Below are positions 1-7,777 of a stretch of DNA of 10,238 nucleotides, piece by piece; the first letter of the stretch is position 1; each line of letters starts with the position of its first letter. Origin of the DNA: Synechococcus sp. CPC35 (GTDB lineage: Bacteria > Cyanobacteriota > Cyanobacteriia > PCC-6307 > Cyanobiaceae); the NCBI GenBank assembly GCA_002684175.1, contig NYUU01000087.1, positions 4,022 to 14,259 of the forward strand, in the 5' to 3' direction. The translations under genes were made by a program, and so were the position numbers. The notes below the pieces were generated by a model, which saw only the letters and a list, made by a program, of their open reading frames with translations, was not told where the DNA came from and searched no databases.

Positions 1-1062
1 CCACTGTCGCGACATCTCATACAGATCAGTGCGATCGGCTCCGCGCAGCACCGGGGTGATCAAGCCGCCGTCCTCCATCGCCACGGCCACGGCCACATTC
101 ACATCGGCCGGATAAACCATTCCTGCAGCAGTGGTGGCGGCATTCACCTGGGGATGGCGGACCAGGGTCACGGCCACCGCCTTGGCGAGCAGCGCCGTCA
201 TCGTGACGCCCTTGGATTTCACCTGTTTATAAAAAGCATCCAACTTGTCGGTGGTGATCGTGTAGCCGACACGGAAACAGGGCACCGCCAGGCTGGCTTC
301 CATGTTGCGGTTCACCGCTCCCTGCAGGGTGTTGAAGGCAACGGTGTCACCTGGTCTGCCGAAGCTGTTGCCGGCCGGGGCCGCAGGCGAGGCAGCTGAT
401 GGAGATGCTGCAGTCACGGCTGAAGAGGCTGCAGGGGCTGACCCTTCCGCCACACGAGGCACCGAAATCGGCTGGCCGCTTGCCTGCTCGACATCCTCGG
501 CCTGGATTCGGCCGTGGGGACCGCTGCCGCGGACAGCTGCCAGATCCACGCCCATCTGGGACGCCAGCTTTTTCGCACGGGGGCTGGCGACGATGCGACC
601 GTCGTTCCGAGGAGGCTGAACCGCCGGCTGAACCGCCACCGGGGCTGCGGGTGCTGGTACTGGTGCAGGTGCTGGTGGTGACACCACCGCAGCCGGTGTG
701 GGTACCGGTGCTGGAGCGGGTACGGGAGCTGGAGCCGCAACGGTCTCGGCAGGCGCTGCTGGGGCTGATGGAGCCGCAGCAGCGGCCGGTGACTGAGCCT
801 GAACATCGGCGATCTCGGCCTCTGTCTCAACGATCAGACCGATGGTTTCACCCACAGGAGCAGTGCTGCCTGCCGGCATCAGCACCGCGGCCAGATAGCC
901 GTCCTGAAAAGACTCCACGTCCATGTCCGCCTTATCGGACTCAACCACCAGCACCGACTCGCCACGACCAACCTTGTCGCCAGGCTGCTTCAGCCATTCC
1001 ACGATCTTGCCCTCCGTCATCGTGGAGCTGAGGGCAGGCATGAAGATGTCCGTGGTCGCCAA
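1..1062 (-). CDS. pdhC: Dihydrolipoamide acetyltransferase, E2 of pyruvate dehydrogenase (3' end cut off)
   Basis: E2 core of the pyruvate dehydrogenase complex: it transfers the acetyl group from its lipoyl arm to CoA, giving acetyl-CoA in the cytosol. The 354 visible codons read, in order: an N-terminal lipoyl domain (about 1-80) with the lipoyl lysine K44 in ESDKADM; an Ala/Pro-rich flexible linker (about 85-150); a peripheral subunit-binding domain (about 157-192, VASPRAKKLASQMGVDL followed by GSGPHGRI); a second Ala/Ser/Pro linker; and the first part of the acyltransferase domain, ending in GADRTDLYEMSRQW at the window edge. The C-terminal catalytic HxxxDG motif lies outside, so activity cannot be judged. 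The start is TTG at 1062, six bases after a GGAG ribosome-binding site; an in-frame TGA lies just upstream and the first internal ATG is residue 8, already inside the lipoyl domain. It lies 56 bp after the ylqD-family gene on the same strand. The long open frames on both strands here are shadows of the GC-rich linker. Confidence 0.95.
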   Translation of the reverse strand, partial: MATTDIFMPALSSTMTEGKIVEWLKQPGDKVGRGESVLVVESDKADMDVESFQDGYLAAVLMPAGSTAPVGETIGLIVETEAEIADVQAQSPAAAAAPSAPAAPAETVAAPAPVPAPAPVPTPAAVVSPPAPAPVPAPAAPVAVQPAVQPPRNDGRIVASPRAKKLASQMGVDLAAVRGSGPHGRIQAEDVEQASGQPISVPRVAEGSAPAASSAVTAASPSAASPAAPAGNSFGRPGDTVAFNTLQGAVNRNMEASLAVPCFRVGYTITTDKLDAFYKQVKSKGVTMTALLAKAVAVTLVRHPQVNAATTAAGMVYPADVNVAVAVAMEDGGLITPVLRGADRTDLYEMSRQW

Positions 1063-1118
1063 ATCCGTCTCCGGGCGGGCATATCAACCGACTTTACGAG
1101 CCGGCTGAATGAACCAGA

Positions 1119-1562
1119 TCAGGATTCCTCGATGGACTGGACAACGCCGTCGCGAACAACGATCGCAACCTGCATCTTCTGCACCAGATTGTCGCCGACC
1201 TTCAGTTCGCAGGTGCTCTCCAGCTGGCCCTGCTCAACGATCTGATCCATCTCCAGATCACGGACCTGGGCCTGTTGCTGAAGCAGGTTTCGCTTCTGTT
1301 CCTCGATCTCGGCCCGCTTGGAGGCCACTTGCTGCTGAATCTGAGCCACCTGCTCCTGAACTCTTGGATCGAGGGGGTTGGCGCTCTGACGGCGCACCTG
1401 CTCGACCACCTCCTGACCTTCCTGCTCCAACTGGGCCAGTTGTTGATCAGCCGTGGCGATGCCATTGCTGATCTCGCGCTCAGCCTCCTCCTTCCACGTT
1501 GGAGTCACAACGGCACGCACGGTGATCGGGCGCTTGATCGTCAGGGAAGTGCCGTCGGACAT
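1119..1562 (-). CDS. YlqD-family coiled-coil protein
   Basis: A 147-residue protein of unknown function resembling the YlqD family found in cyanobacteria and Firmicutes. Residues 1-22 are a short hydrophobic/basic lead (TIKRPITVRAVVTP). Residues about 25-105 are a long Gln/Glu-rich heptad-like helix, very probably a coiled coil. The last 40 residues look like a small beta-rich domain (ELKVGDNLVQKMQVAIVVRDG). There is no signal peptide or membrane segment and no catalytic motif. The ATG at 1562 is the only good start, because an in-frame TGA lies ten codons upstream with no better start between. No Shine-Dalgarno sequence is visible. It sits between the acyl-activating enzyme (86-bp gap) and pdhC (56-bp gap), all on one strand, so co-transcription with pdhC is likely. 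The family call is from recognition of the sequence pattern; the role is unknown. Confidence 0.8.
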   Translation of the reverse strand: MSDGTSLTIKRPITVRAVVTPTWKEEAEREISNGIATADQQLAQLEQEGQEVVEQVRRQSANPLDPRVQEQVAQIQQQVASKRAEIEEQKRNLLQQQAQVRDLEMDQIVEQGQLESTCELKVGDNLVQKMQVAIVVRDGVVQSIEES

Positions 1563-1648
1563 GGAATTAATAATGACGATGAAAGGGTGTCAGCACTCAC
1601 CGCTGAGGTCAATCACCGGAGAACCGTCCCGAAGCTCATTGTCAGGAT
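1563..1648 (-). other. Intergenic gap before the ylqD-family gene, weak promoter candidate
   Basis: On the minus strand this 86-bp gap ends in CTGACA, 15 bases, TATTAA, TTCC and then the ATG of the ylqD-family gene. The two hexamers resemble -35 and -10 boxes, though the spacing is short and transcription would begin at or near the start codon. A small stem TCAGC/GCTGA with a 7-base loop lies just upstream, overlapping the -35-like box, without a T run. Nothing else is seen in the gap. Confidence 0.2.
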
Positions 1649-3562
1649 TCACCTTCCGTAAAGGGCATCGATCAGACGCTGATCTCGCGTCGTGATCCGG
1701 TCCCGTCGCTGCTTGAGCGTCTGGGTAAGCAAACCGTTCTCAATGCTGAACGGATCGACGAGCGCCACTCCAGCAAGCCTTTCATCGCCTCGGGAACCGG
1801 TGCGCTGCCGCAGGAGGGTGTTGCATTCGCGCATCAGCAGCTTGAGCAGAGCCGGGTCTCCGGGCTGACCGCCCAGGTCTGCCGCTGGGGTGTGTCCCTG
1901 GGACCGGGCCCAAGACATGATCACCTCAGGCCTGGGAACGATCAGGGCTCCCAGCTGCCGTTCGTCCTGACCCACCAGCATCACCTGTTCGATCAAAGGG
2001 CTGGCAACCAGAGCCTCCTCCAGCGGGCCAGGCTCGATGTTTTCACCGCTGCTCAGCACAATCGTGTCCTTGGCCCGACCGGTGAGCGCTACGGAACCAT
2101 CCGGCAGGACCATGCCGAGATCACCGGTGTCGAACCAGCCGTCAGCATCAAGCACCCTGGCACTGGCATCCGGTTTCCCGAGATAACCGTGCATCACCTG
2201 GGGGCCGCGCACCAGCACCCGCCCCCGCTGACGAAAGCCGAGCTGTGAGCCGGTTTCAGGCTCAACGATGCGGAACTCGGTGTCCGGCATCGGCAGGCCT
2301 GAGCTGCCACGAATATTGCGCCAAGGGCGGCGGCAGCTCACCACAGGACTGGTTTCCGTGAGGCCGTAACCCACCAGCAGCTCGATCCCCACCGCCTCGA
2401 AAAAAGCATCGATGTGGGGTGCAATGGCTCCCCCTCCGCTGATCGGATAGGCCAGCCGTCCTCCACTGAGCTGACGGCGCAGCTTGGGCCAGATCAATCC
2501 CGCGGCAAGCGCATGGGGAGGCCAGCGCAGCACTGCCTCCAGAACCGCTGTGATGCGACCGGACAGTGACACTGGCTCCAGCAGCAGGTTCCTCACCCGG
2601 CGGATGGCATTCCGCTGCGCCGCACTGTTGGCCAGAGCCCAGCGCAGCAGTCTCTGCCGCGAGCTCGGGAAAGTTTTCAGCACGTCCTCGAAACCGGCCT
2701 GCACCGCCTCCCAGAGCCGGGGGACCGTCGCCATGGCGATCGGCCGCACCCGAGGCAGATCCTTCTTCAGCTGTTTGATTGTTGTGTAGGTCTGTGAGCA
2801 GCCGCAGGAGAGGAAGTAATAACTGGCACTGCGCTCGTAGGCATGCCAGATCGGCAGCACACTCAGCACCGGGGAACCAGGCTCCGGATGGGCAACGCAG
2901 GCCAGCGAACGCATCTGGTGCAGCAGGTTGCCATGGGTGAGTGGAACACCCTTGGGCTGGCCAGTCGTGCCGGAGGTGTACAGCACCGTTGCCACGGAGT
3001 CCCGCCCACCCTGGGAGTGGACCTCAGCCTCAGCGGCTCCTGATCGCAGGAAAGCCTCCCAACCCATCACACCCTCGGCAGGTTCACCCTCAAGCTGCAG
3101 AACAAAACGGAGGCCAGCCCGCTGCTGGACGGAGAGATCCAGGGAGTGCCAGAGAGCGGCGTTCTGAATCACCAGGGCAGCCGCACTGCAATCGCTGAGG
3201 ATGTATCGCAGCTCCTCCACCGGCGCTGATGCGCCACGGACGGCATCAGCGGCCCCGGCCCGCATCAGTCCCTGGTCCGCCACCAGCCAGCGAGGGCTGT
3301 TCTCAGCGAACAGAGCCACTACATCCCCCTCCCTCAGACCCTGACAGCGGAAGGCAGCTGCTGCTGCTGCGATGAGGTCGGCGAGTTCCCCGAAACTGCA
3401 ACGTTCCGGATGAGCTGCGTGGGGCGCATCCAGGGCCATCACTCCGCCGTGATGATCCGCCAGCCAGGGCCAGATCGCATCCACCCGTTCCAGAGCCTGG
3501 ACATGGCGATGGCGCCGCAGGGCCGTCTGCTCAAGGGCGGTCGGAGTCCAGCTGGCCGTCAT
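1649..3562 (-). CDS. Long-chain acyl-CoA / acyl-ACP synthetase (AMP-binding enzyme)
   Basis: ANL-superfamily enzyme that activates a free fatty acid with ATP and passes it to CoA or, as known for the cyanobacterial Slr1609-type enzymes, to acyl carrier protein, which recycles fatty acids released from membranes. From the ATG at 3562 the protein has 637 residues, normal for long-chain members. Visible motifs: P-loop LYTSGTTGQPKG (194-205), LPIWHAYER (236-244), GYGLTETSP (398-406), DGWFDTGDLG (474-483), the hinge region GRAKDTIVLSSGENIE (495-510), and the C-terminal lysine K617 in NGLLTQTLKQRR. An upstream ATG at 3622 would add 20 residues but overlap lipB; the 3562 start leaves 31 bp after the lipB stop and its sequence (MTASWTPT) looks natural. 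Neither start has a clear ribosome-binding site. The gene follows lipB on the same strand, so they are probably co-transcribed. Choice between CoA and ACP as acceptor cannot be made from sequence alone. Confidence 0.92.
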   Translation of the reverse strand: MTASWTPTALEQTALRRHRHVQALERVDAIWPWLADHHGGVMALDAPHAAHPERCSFGELADLIAAAAAAFRCQGLREGDVVALFAENSPRWLVADQGLMRAGAADAVRGASAPVEELRYILSDCSAAALVIQNAALWHSLDLSVQQRAGLRFVLQLEGEPAEGVMGWEAFLRSGAAEAEVHSQGGRDSVATVLYTSGTTGQPKGVPLTHGNLLHQMRSLACVAHPEPGSPVLSVLPIWHAYERSASYYFLSCGCSQTYTTIKQLKKDLPRVRPIAMATVPRLWEAVQAGFEDVLKTFPSSRQRLLRWALANSAAQRNAIRRVRNLLLEPVSLSGRITAVLEAVLRWPPHALAAGLIWPKLRRQLSGGRLAYPISGGGAIAPHIDAFFEAVGIELLVGYGLTETSPVVSCRRPWRNIRGSSGLPMPDTEFRIVEPETGSQLGFRQRGRVLVRGPQVMHGYLGKPDASARVLDADGWFDTGDLGMVLPDGSVALTGRAKDTIVLSSGENIEPGPLEEALVASPLIEQVMLVGQDERQLGALIVPRPEVIMSWARSQGHTPAADLGGQPGDPALLKLLMRECNTLLRQRTGSRGDERLAGVALVDPFSIENGLLTQTLKQRRDRITTRDQRLIDALYGR

Positions 3563-3593
3563 CCGAGGGGTTGCGTCAATGCGCTCAGGCCTA

Positions 3594-4289
3594 TCACGCC
3601 TGCGTGATCCAGACCAGATCAAAATGGAGTGCGAGGGCTTCCACCAGCAGCGGCTGAACCTGTCCCACCGTGAGCCCGGGGATCCACTCGGTCAGTCGTC
3701 CCACGGTCAGTCCCTCAAGACCACAGGGCGTGATCAGGCTGAAGCCGGACAGATCGCAGTCGACATTCAGCGAAAGCCCATGTTGCGTGATCCAGCGGCG
3801 ACAGCCGACGCCGATCGCCCCGACCTTGCGGTTTTCCAGCCAGAGACCTGTCAGCCCCGGCAGGCGCTCTGCCTGCAGTCCCAGTTTCGCAAGCACCTCG
3901 ATCATCACCTGCTCCAGCTGACGCAGATACCAGTGCAGGTCTGGATTGCGCCGGCTCAGATCAAGCACCGGGTAGACCACCAGCTGTCCAGGGAGATGGT
4001 GGGTCACTTCCCCACCGCGATCAATGCGATGCAGTGGCAGTGGAGGGGAGGCGGGATCGAAGCGGAGGTGATCACTGCTGGCACCGCGGCCAAGGGTGAA
4101 ACAGGCTGGATGTTGCAGAAACCAAACAGCTTCAGGAGCGTGCGGATCCTTCAGCAGACGTGTCTGCCAGTCACGTTGAGCTTTCCAAGCCTGCTCAAAC
4201 GGCACCGGAGCCAATGGCTGGAAAAGATTTGCTCGAACGGGGTGGGCCGAATCCAGCGGCGTCTCTAACTTGCCGATATCAACCGGCAC
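3594..4289 (-). CDS. lipB: Octanoyl-[ACP]:protein octanoyltransferase (lipoate biosynthesis)
   Basis: LipB moves octanoyl from acyl carrier protein onto the target lysine of lipoyl domains; lipoyl synthase LipA then inserts the two sulfurs. The 231-residue protein shows the family hallmark [17 protein letters not shown] (91-107), the catalytic lysine K155 in NRKVGAIGV, and the acyl-accepting cysteine C189 in ITPCGL, so it should be active. The start is GTG at 4289, with no Shine-Dalgarno sequence; the conserved N-terminal strand begins near residue 20 (RANLFQP), so a somewhat shorter form is possible but no better codon was found. Its 5' end lies back to back with lrtA, 11 bp apart. It heads a same-strand row running lipB, acyl-activating enzyme, ylqD-family gene, pdhC; the E2 lipoyl domain of PdhC is a natural substrate. 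The 229-codon open frame on the opposite strand is a shadow. Confidence 0.95.
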   Translation of the reverse strand: MPVDIGKLETPLDSAHPVRANLFQPLAPVPFEQAWKAQRDWQTRLLKDPHAPEAVWFLQHPACFTLGRGASSDHLRFDPASPPLPLHRIDRGGEVTHHLPGQLVVYPVLDLSRRNPDLHWYLRQLEQVMIEVLAKLGLQAERLPGLTGLWLENRKVGAIGVGCRRWITQHGLSLNVDCDLSGFSLITPCGLEGLTVGRLTEWIPGLTVGQVQPLLVEALALHFDLVWITQA

Positions 4290-4300
4290 AGGAACAAGGC

Positions 4301-4888
4301 ATGAAGTTGCTGATCCATGGTCGCAACCTCGAGGTGACGCCGGCCCTTCGGGATTACACCCAGACGAAGCTTGAGCGGGCCACTGCCCACTTCAGCGATT
4401 CCGTCAGAGAGGCCGACGTTCACCTTTCGGTGGCCCGCAATCCCCGTGTCCCCCAGCAGACCGCCGAAGTGACGGTGTTTGCCAACGGGACCGTGATAAG
4501 GGCACAGGAACGCAGTGAAAACCTCTACGCCAGCATCGATCTGGCCGCCGGGAAACTGGCGCGTCAGCTGCGGCGCTGGAAGGAGCGGCACAGCGACCAC
4601 CACCACAGCCATGGCCACAGTGCCAGCGTCACACCCGGCACCGACACCATCAGTGATGACAGTCAGTTGGATGGTTCACTTCTCGCAGAGCGCCAGGCGG
4701 AGCTGCCGGACCCTGGCGTGCGGCGCAAGTATTTCGCCATGCCGCCGATGGAGCTGGAGGATGCTCGCCATCAGCTGGACCTGATCGACCACGACTTCTA
4801 CATATTCCGGGATCGTGCCAGCGGCGAACTGCAGGTGATCTACCGGCGCAACCATGGCGGTTATGGCGTGATCCAGGCCCGGGAGTGA
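4301..4888 (+). CDS. lrtA: Long-form ribosome hibernation promoting factor (light-repressed protein A)
   Basis: Dimerises and inactivates 70S ribosomes in the dark or stationary phase; in Synechococcus PCC 7002 the transcript of the homologue is light-repressed. The 195-residue protein has the usual two domains: an N-terminal HPF/YfiA ribosome-binding domain (1-100; [46 protein letters not shown]) and a C-terminal dimerisation domain (about 138-195; [20 protein letters not shown], then [12 protein letters not shown]). The linker holds an unusual cluster of six His within residues 97-106. ATG 4301 is chosen because it gives the family N-terminus; the frame stays open back to 4160, but that extension lies antisense to lipB and has no homologous look. 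AAGG precedes the start by a short spacing and may serve in ribosome binding. Any promoter and 5' leader must lie inside lipB coding DNA. The DeoC-family gene follows after 15 bp. Confidence 0.94.
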   Translation: MKLLIHGRNLEVTPALRDYTQTKLERATAHFSDSVREADVHLSVARNPRVPQQTAEVTVFANGTVIRAQERSENLYASIDLAAGKLARQLRRWKERHSDHHHSHGHSASVTPGTDTISDDSQLDGSLLAERQAELPDPGVRRKYFAMPPMELEDARHQLDLIDHDFYIFRDRASGELQVIYRRNHGGYGVIQARE

Positions 4889-4903
4889 TCTTCTGCGCTG
4901 CTG

Positions 4904-5587
4904 ATGGCTGATTCCACCAGGGACCTACCCGACCTTCCTCCACGACTGGATCAGGCCATCCTCGATCCACTGATGACCGACAACCAGCTGCTTGAGCTCT
5001 GTGACTTCGGCCGTCAGGAGGGAGTGCGCGGAATCTGTACGACCCCCCTGCAGATACCGATTCTGAGAGATCGGCTGGGAGGCAGTGAGGACGGTGGGCC
5101 TCAACTGATTGCAGCCATCGGATTTCCCTTCGGAGCCATTCCGGCGGAACTGAAACTGGCTGAAGCGGAATGGGCCGCCTCACGCGGAGCCCAGGAGCTC
5201 GATGCCGTGCCTGATTTTCATGCACTGGTCAACGGTGACTCCGGTGCCTTCGCGGGGGAGCTTGCGGCGCTCTGCGATCTGGGACTTCCCTTACGGGTGA
5301 TCCTCGACATGGCAAGGCTCAGCGAAGACCAGCTGGCCCTGGCCGTGGAAGCCTCGATCGATGCGGGGGCCATTGCACTCCAGACCGGTAACGGATTCGG
5401 GCCTGCCTGCCATCCAGACCAGGTGAAGCAGCTTCGCGTCCTGTGTCGCAACCGTTGCGGAATCAAGGCAGCTGGCGGTGTTCACAACATCGAACTGATG
5501 CTGGATCTGATCGAAGCTGGAGCCGATCTGCTGGGAACCAGCAGTGCGCCGCAATTGCTGCAGTCCCTGCGTCGGCCTGCAGCCTGA
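4904..5587 (+). CDS. DeoC-family (deoxyribose-phosphate aldolase-like) protein lacking the Schiff-base lysine
   Basis: A TIM-barrel protein of the DeoC/LacD aldolase family, 227 residues. It would normally be called deoxyribose-phosphate aldolase, which splits deoxyribose-5-phosphate into glyceraldehyde-3-phosphate and acetaldehyde. Landmarks align with E. coli DeoC from memory: GICTTP (43-48) with VCVYP; IGFPFG (72-77) with the NFPHG turn; QELDAV (97-102), where D100 matches catalytic D102; GIKAAGGV (186-193), where K188 matches K201; and LLGTSS near the C-terminus, part of the phosphate site. The decisive segment GAIALQTGNG aligns without gaps to GADFIKTSTG, so the Schiff-base lysine (E. 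coli K167) is Q160 (codon CAG, 5381-5383). Classical aldolase chemistry is therefore doubtful. Since the frame is intact and packed between lrtA (15 bp) and recO (0 bp), the gene is probably conserved and functional, with unknown activity. No clear ribosome-binding site; the start is the first ATG after lrtA. Confidence 0.88.
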   Translation: MADSTRDLPDLPPRLDQAILDPLMTDNQLLELCDFGRQEGVRGICTTPLQIPILRDRLGGSEDGGPQLIAAIGFPFGAIPAELKLAEAEWAASRGAQELDAVPDFHALVNGDSGAFAGELAALCDLGLPLRVILDMARLSEDQLALAVEASIDAGAIALQTGNGFGPACHPDQVKQLRVLCRNRCGIKAAGGVHNIELMLDLIEAGADLLGTSSAPQLLQSLRRPAA

Positions 5588-6394
5588 ATGGGAGAACGAC
5601 GTTTGGAGGGCCTGGCCCTCAAGGTGGGACCTCTGGGCGAACACGATCGCCTGCTGAGCCTGCTCAGCGATGCCGAGGGAGTGACACGGCTCGCGGTGCC
5701 GGGGGCCAGGCGACCGAAAAGCAGCCTGGCTGCCACGGCTCCGCTGACGCTGATGGAGCTCCAGGTGGGAGGCCGCAGCGGACTGGCAAGGGTTCGTCAG
5801 CTGCGAGTGCTGCGCAGCTTCTCAAGGCTTGGGCAACGCCTGGAGACGCTCTCGGCCGCTCAGGCTTTCTGCGAACTCTGTCTGCAGATCGCAGCCGATG
5901 ATCCTGTGGAAGGCTTGCTCAGCACACTGCTTCTGCATCTGGAACGCCTGGAACTGCACGGCGATGATGCAGATCTTGTACTGGCAGGCGCGGTGCAGGC
6001 CTGCATTCATCTGCTCACCCTCGGCGGATATGGCCTCCCCCTCCAGAGCTGCTGCCTCAGCGGTGTCCCCCTCGAGCCTCCCCTGGGCCAGTGGAGCTGG
6101 CGCTGCAGTCTCCTGCCTGAGGACGGCTTCGCGATCGACAGCCAGCCCGGCGCGGCCATGACCCTCAACCCCTCCGAACTGGCGCTGCTTCAACGGCTCA
6201 CCAGACCTGATCTACCAAGACGACGTGATGGCGGACTAATGGGGCCTCAAACGGTCTGGCTGCGCCTTCTCGGCCTGATCGACCTCTGGATGAGGGCCCG
6301 CCTCAACCGCCGCAGCCGTGCCCTCACGATGCTGAAGCAGAGCGTGACGATGCCTGACTTGGGGCATCATGGCCGCAATGCCTCGAACCGTTGA
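5588..6394 (+). CDS. recO: DNA repair protein RecO
   Basis: RecO acts with RecR (and RecF) to load RecA on SSB-coated single-stranded DNA in gap repair and strand annealing. The 268-residue protein matches the family length. The N-terminal OB-fold is seen in residues 1-80: LEGLALKVGPLGEHDRLLSLLS, then VTRLAVPGARRPKSSLAA, typical of cyanobacterial RecO. The rest is the helical domain, with a Cys-containing segment (SCCLSGVPLEP, then WRCSL) in the place of the zinc-binding loop of other RecO proteins; a full CxxC/CxxC set is not present. The ATG at 5588 follows the TGA of the DeoC-family gene with no gap, so translation is probably coupled. The stop overlaps the TTG start of the transporter by four bases. 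Confidence 0.93.
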   Translation: MGERRLEGLALKVGPLGEHDRLLSLLSDAEGVTRLAVPGARRPKSSLAATAPLTLMELQVGGRSGLARVRQLRVLRSFSRLGQRLETLSAAQAFCELCLQIAADDPVEGLLSTLLLHLERLELHGDDADLVLAGAVQACIHLLTLGGYGLPLQSCCLSGVPLEPPLGQWSWRCSLLPEDGFAIDSQPGAAMTLNPSELALLQRLTRPDLPRRRDGGLMGPQTVWLRLLGLIDLWMRARLNRRSRALTMLKQSVTMPDLGHHGRNASNR

Positions 6395-7746
6395 CGGGAA
6401 CTCAGTCCAGCGCAGCAGACGATGGACGCCGTGGTTTACAGGCGGTGATCCAGCTGGATGACTTCCGGCGACTGTGGATCGGACAGATCTTTTCGCAACT
6501 CGCCGACAAGTTCTACATCGTTCTGATGGTGTTCCTGATCGCCCAGTACTGGGTGAGCAATGACCCTCAGAGCAACGGCGCCCTGGCGGAGGTGGCCTCT
6601 GCCATCCGCATGGATATCGAAACCCGATCGGAGCGGATCACGCTTCTGGCCACAGGCATCTATGTGGCCAACACAGTTCCCGCGATTCTGCTGGGGCTGC
6701 TTGCCGGTGTCTGGGCAGATCGCTGGCCAAAACGCCGGGTCATGGTGGCCTCCAACGCCATGCGAGCGCTTCTGGTGCTTGCAGCCCCCTTCTGCCTACT
6801 TCCGGGGCCACTGTTCCTCGGCCTGAGCTGGGGGTACTGGGCCCTGATGCTGATGACGTTTCTGGAATCAGTGCTTACCCAGTTCTTCGCTCCTGCCGAG
6901 CAGGCCGCGATCCCACTGCTGGTTCCACCCCAGCTTCTGCTGGCTGCGAACTCGCTTTATCAGGCCACAAGCATGGCCGCAACCATCATCGGCTTCGCTC
7001 TGGGGCAGCCGATCCTGAAGCTGCTCAGCAAGACCTTTCTCAGCCTGGGGCTCACCGGCGGGGAGTTTCTGCTGCTTCCCTTCTGCTACGGCATGGCAGC
7101 GCTCAGTCTGAGCACGATCCGGATGAAGGAAACGCTTCAGGAGAAGCGCAATATCGGCATCGCCCATGAGATCAGAGAAGGACTGCAGGTGCTGGTGAAG
7201 CGTCCCAGCGTCCGCAGGGCCATGCGCAACCTTGTACTGCTCTACAGCCTGCTCGCTGCGATGTACGTGCTGGCCATCAGCCTGGCAGGGTCGATCAGCA
7301 GTCTGGGGCCAACCGGCTTTGGAACTCTGCTGGCCATGAGCGGGCTGGGCATGGCTCTGGGCGCAGTCATCACAGCTCAGATCGGACACCACATCAGCCG
7401 CCATCACCTGGGAGCAGCTGGCCTGGCGGCGATCACTTTCTGTCTGGTGCTGCTGGGACAGCTTCAGGGAAGGCTTGTGATCACGCTGATGCTCTGCACC
7501 GTTCTGGGCATCGGCGCCGCTCTGGTGGCAATCCCTGCACAGACAACACTTCAGGAAGACACACCGGAAGGAGAACGCGGGCGAGTGTTCGGCCTCCAGA
7601 ACAATCTGATCAACATCGCTCTGAGCCTGCCTCTAGTGCTGGCGGGCACTCTGGTCAGCAGCATTGGCCTTGAACCGGTCCTGATTCTGCTCGCCGTTCT
7701 CGCCGCTATTGCCGCATTGCTGGAGAGACCGTGGAAGCGCTGCTAA
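6391..7746 (+). CDS. Major facilitator superfamily transporter, exporter-like
   Basis: A 451-residue integral inner-membrane protein with about 12 hydrophobic segments, of the MFS_3/enterobactin-exporter or multidrug-like type. The cytoplasmic loop 2-3 signature (motif A) is clear: GLLAGVWADRWPKRR, residues 102-116. Other markers are the first helix (FSQLADKFYIVLMVFLI), the segment ESVLTQFFAPAEQAAIPLLV, and a mid-protein cytoplasmic loop (RMKETLQEKRNIGIAHEI). An insertion with acidic and polar residues (about 55-83) lies in the first periplasmic loop. The start is TTG at 6391, overlapping the recO stop as TTGA; no ATG in this frame is close, and the next candidate (GTG 6445) is also non-ATG. 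The substrate cannot be told from sequence. The glycosyltransferase gene starts about 31 bp after the stop, which makes an envelope or lipid-related substrate conceivable but unproven. Confidence 0.88.
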   Translation: MTGTQSSAADDGRRGLQAVIQLDDFRRLWIGQIFSQLADKFYIVLMVFLIAQYWVSNDPQSNGALAEVASAIRMDIETRSERITLLATGIYVANTVPAILLGLLAGVWADRWPKRRVMVASNAMRALLVLAAPFCLLPGPLFLGLSWGYWALMLMTFLESVLTQFFAPAEQAAIPLLVPPQLLLAANSLYQATSMAATIIGFALGQPILKLLSKTFLSLGLTGGEFLLLPFCYGMAALSLSTIRMKETLQEKRNIGIAHEIREGLQVLVKRPSVRRAMRNLVLLYSLLAAMYVLAISLAGSISSLGPTGFGTLLAMSGLGMALGAVITAQIGHHISRHHLGAAGLAAITFCLVLLGQLQGRLVITLMLCTVLGIGAALVAIPAQTTLQEDTPEGERGRVFGLQNNLINIALSLPLVLAGTLVSSIGLEPVLILLAVLAAIAALLERPWKRC

Positions 7747-7777
7747 TTTTCCGGTTCGCCTCAGAGTGTCCCCACGG

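Noticed and set aside
619..810. Apparent repeats in the pdhC linker
   Set aside because: Imperfect Pro-Ala-Pro-Val runs are usual for E2 interdomain linkers and need no special explanation.
399..1031. 210-codon plus-strand open frame and similar frames across 154-1108
   Set aside because: Lies antisense to pdhC, whose lipoyl and subunit-binding domains are unmistakable; the frame is a by-product of the GC-rich Ala/Pro linker and encodes low-complexity Arg/Pro-rich sequence.
3579..4268. 229-codon plus-strand open frame
   Set aside because: Exact antisense of lipB, which has all catalytic motifs; the translation shows no family features.
4160..4300. 47-codon N-terminal extension of lrtA
   Set aside because: Antisense to lipB and unlike any HPF N-terminus; [14 protein letters not shown] at 4301 is the family start.
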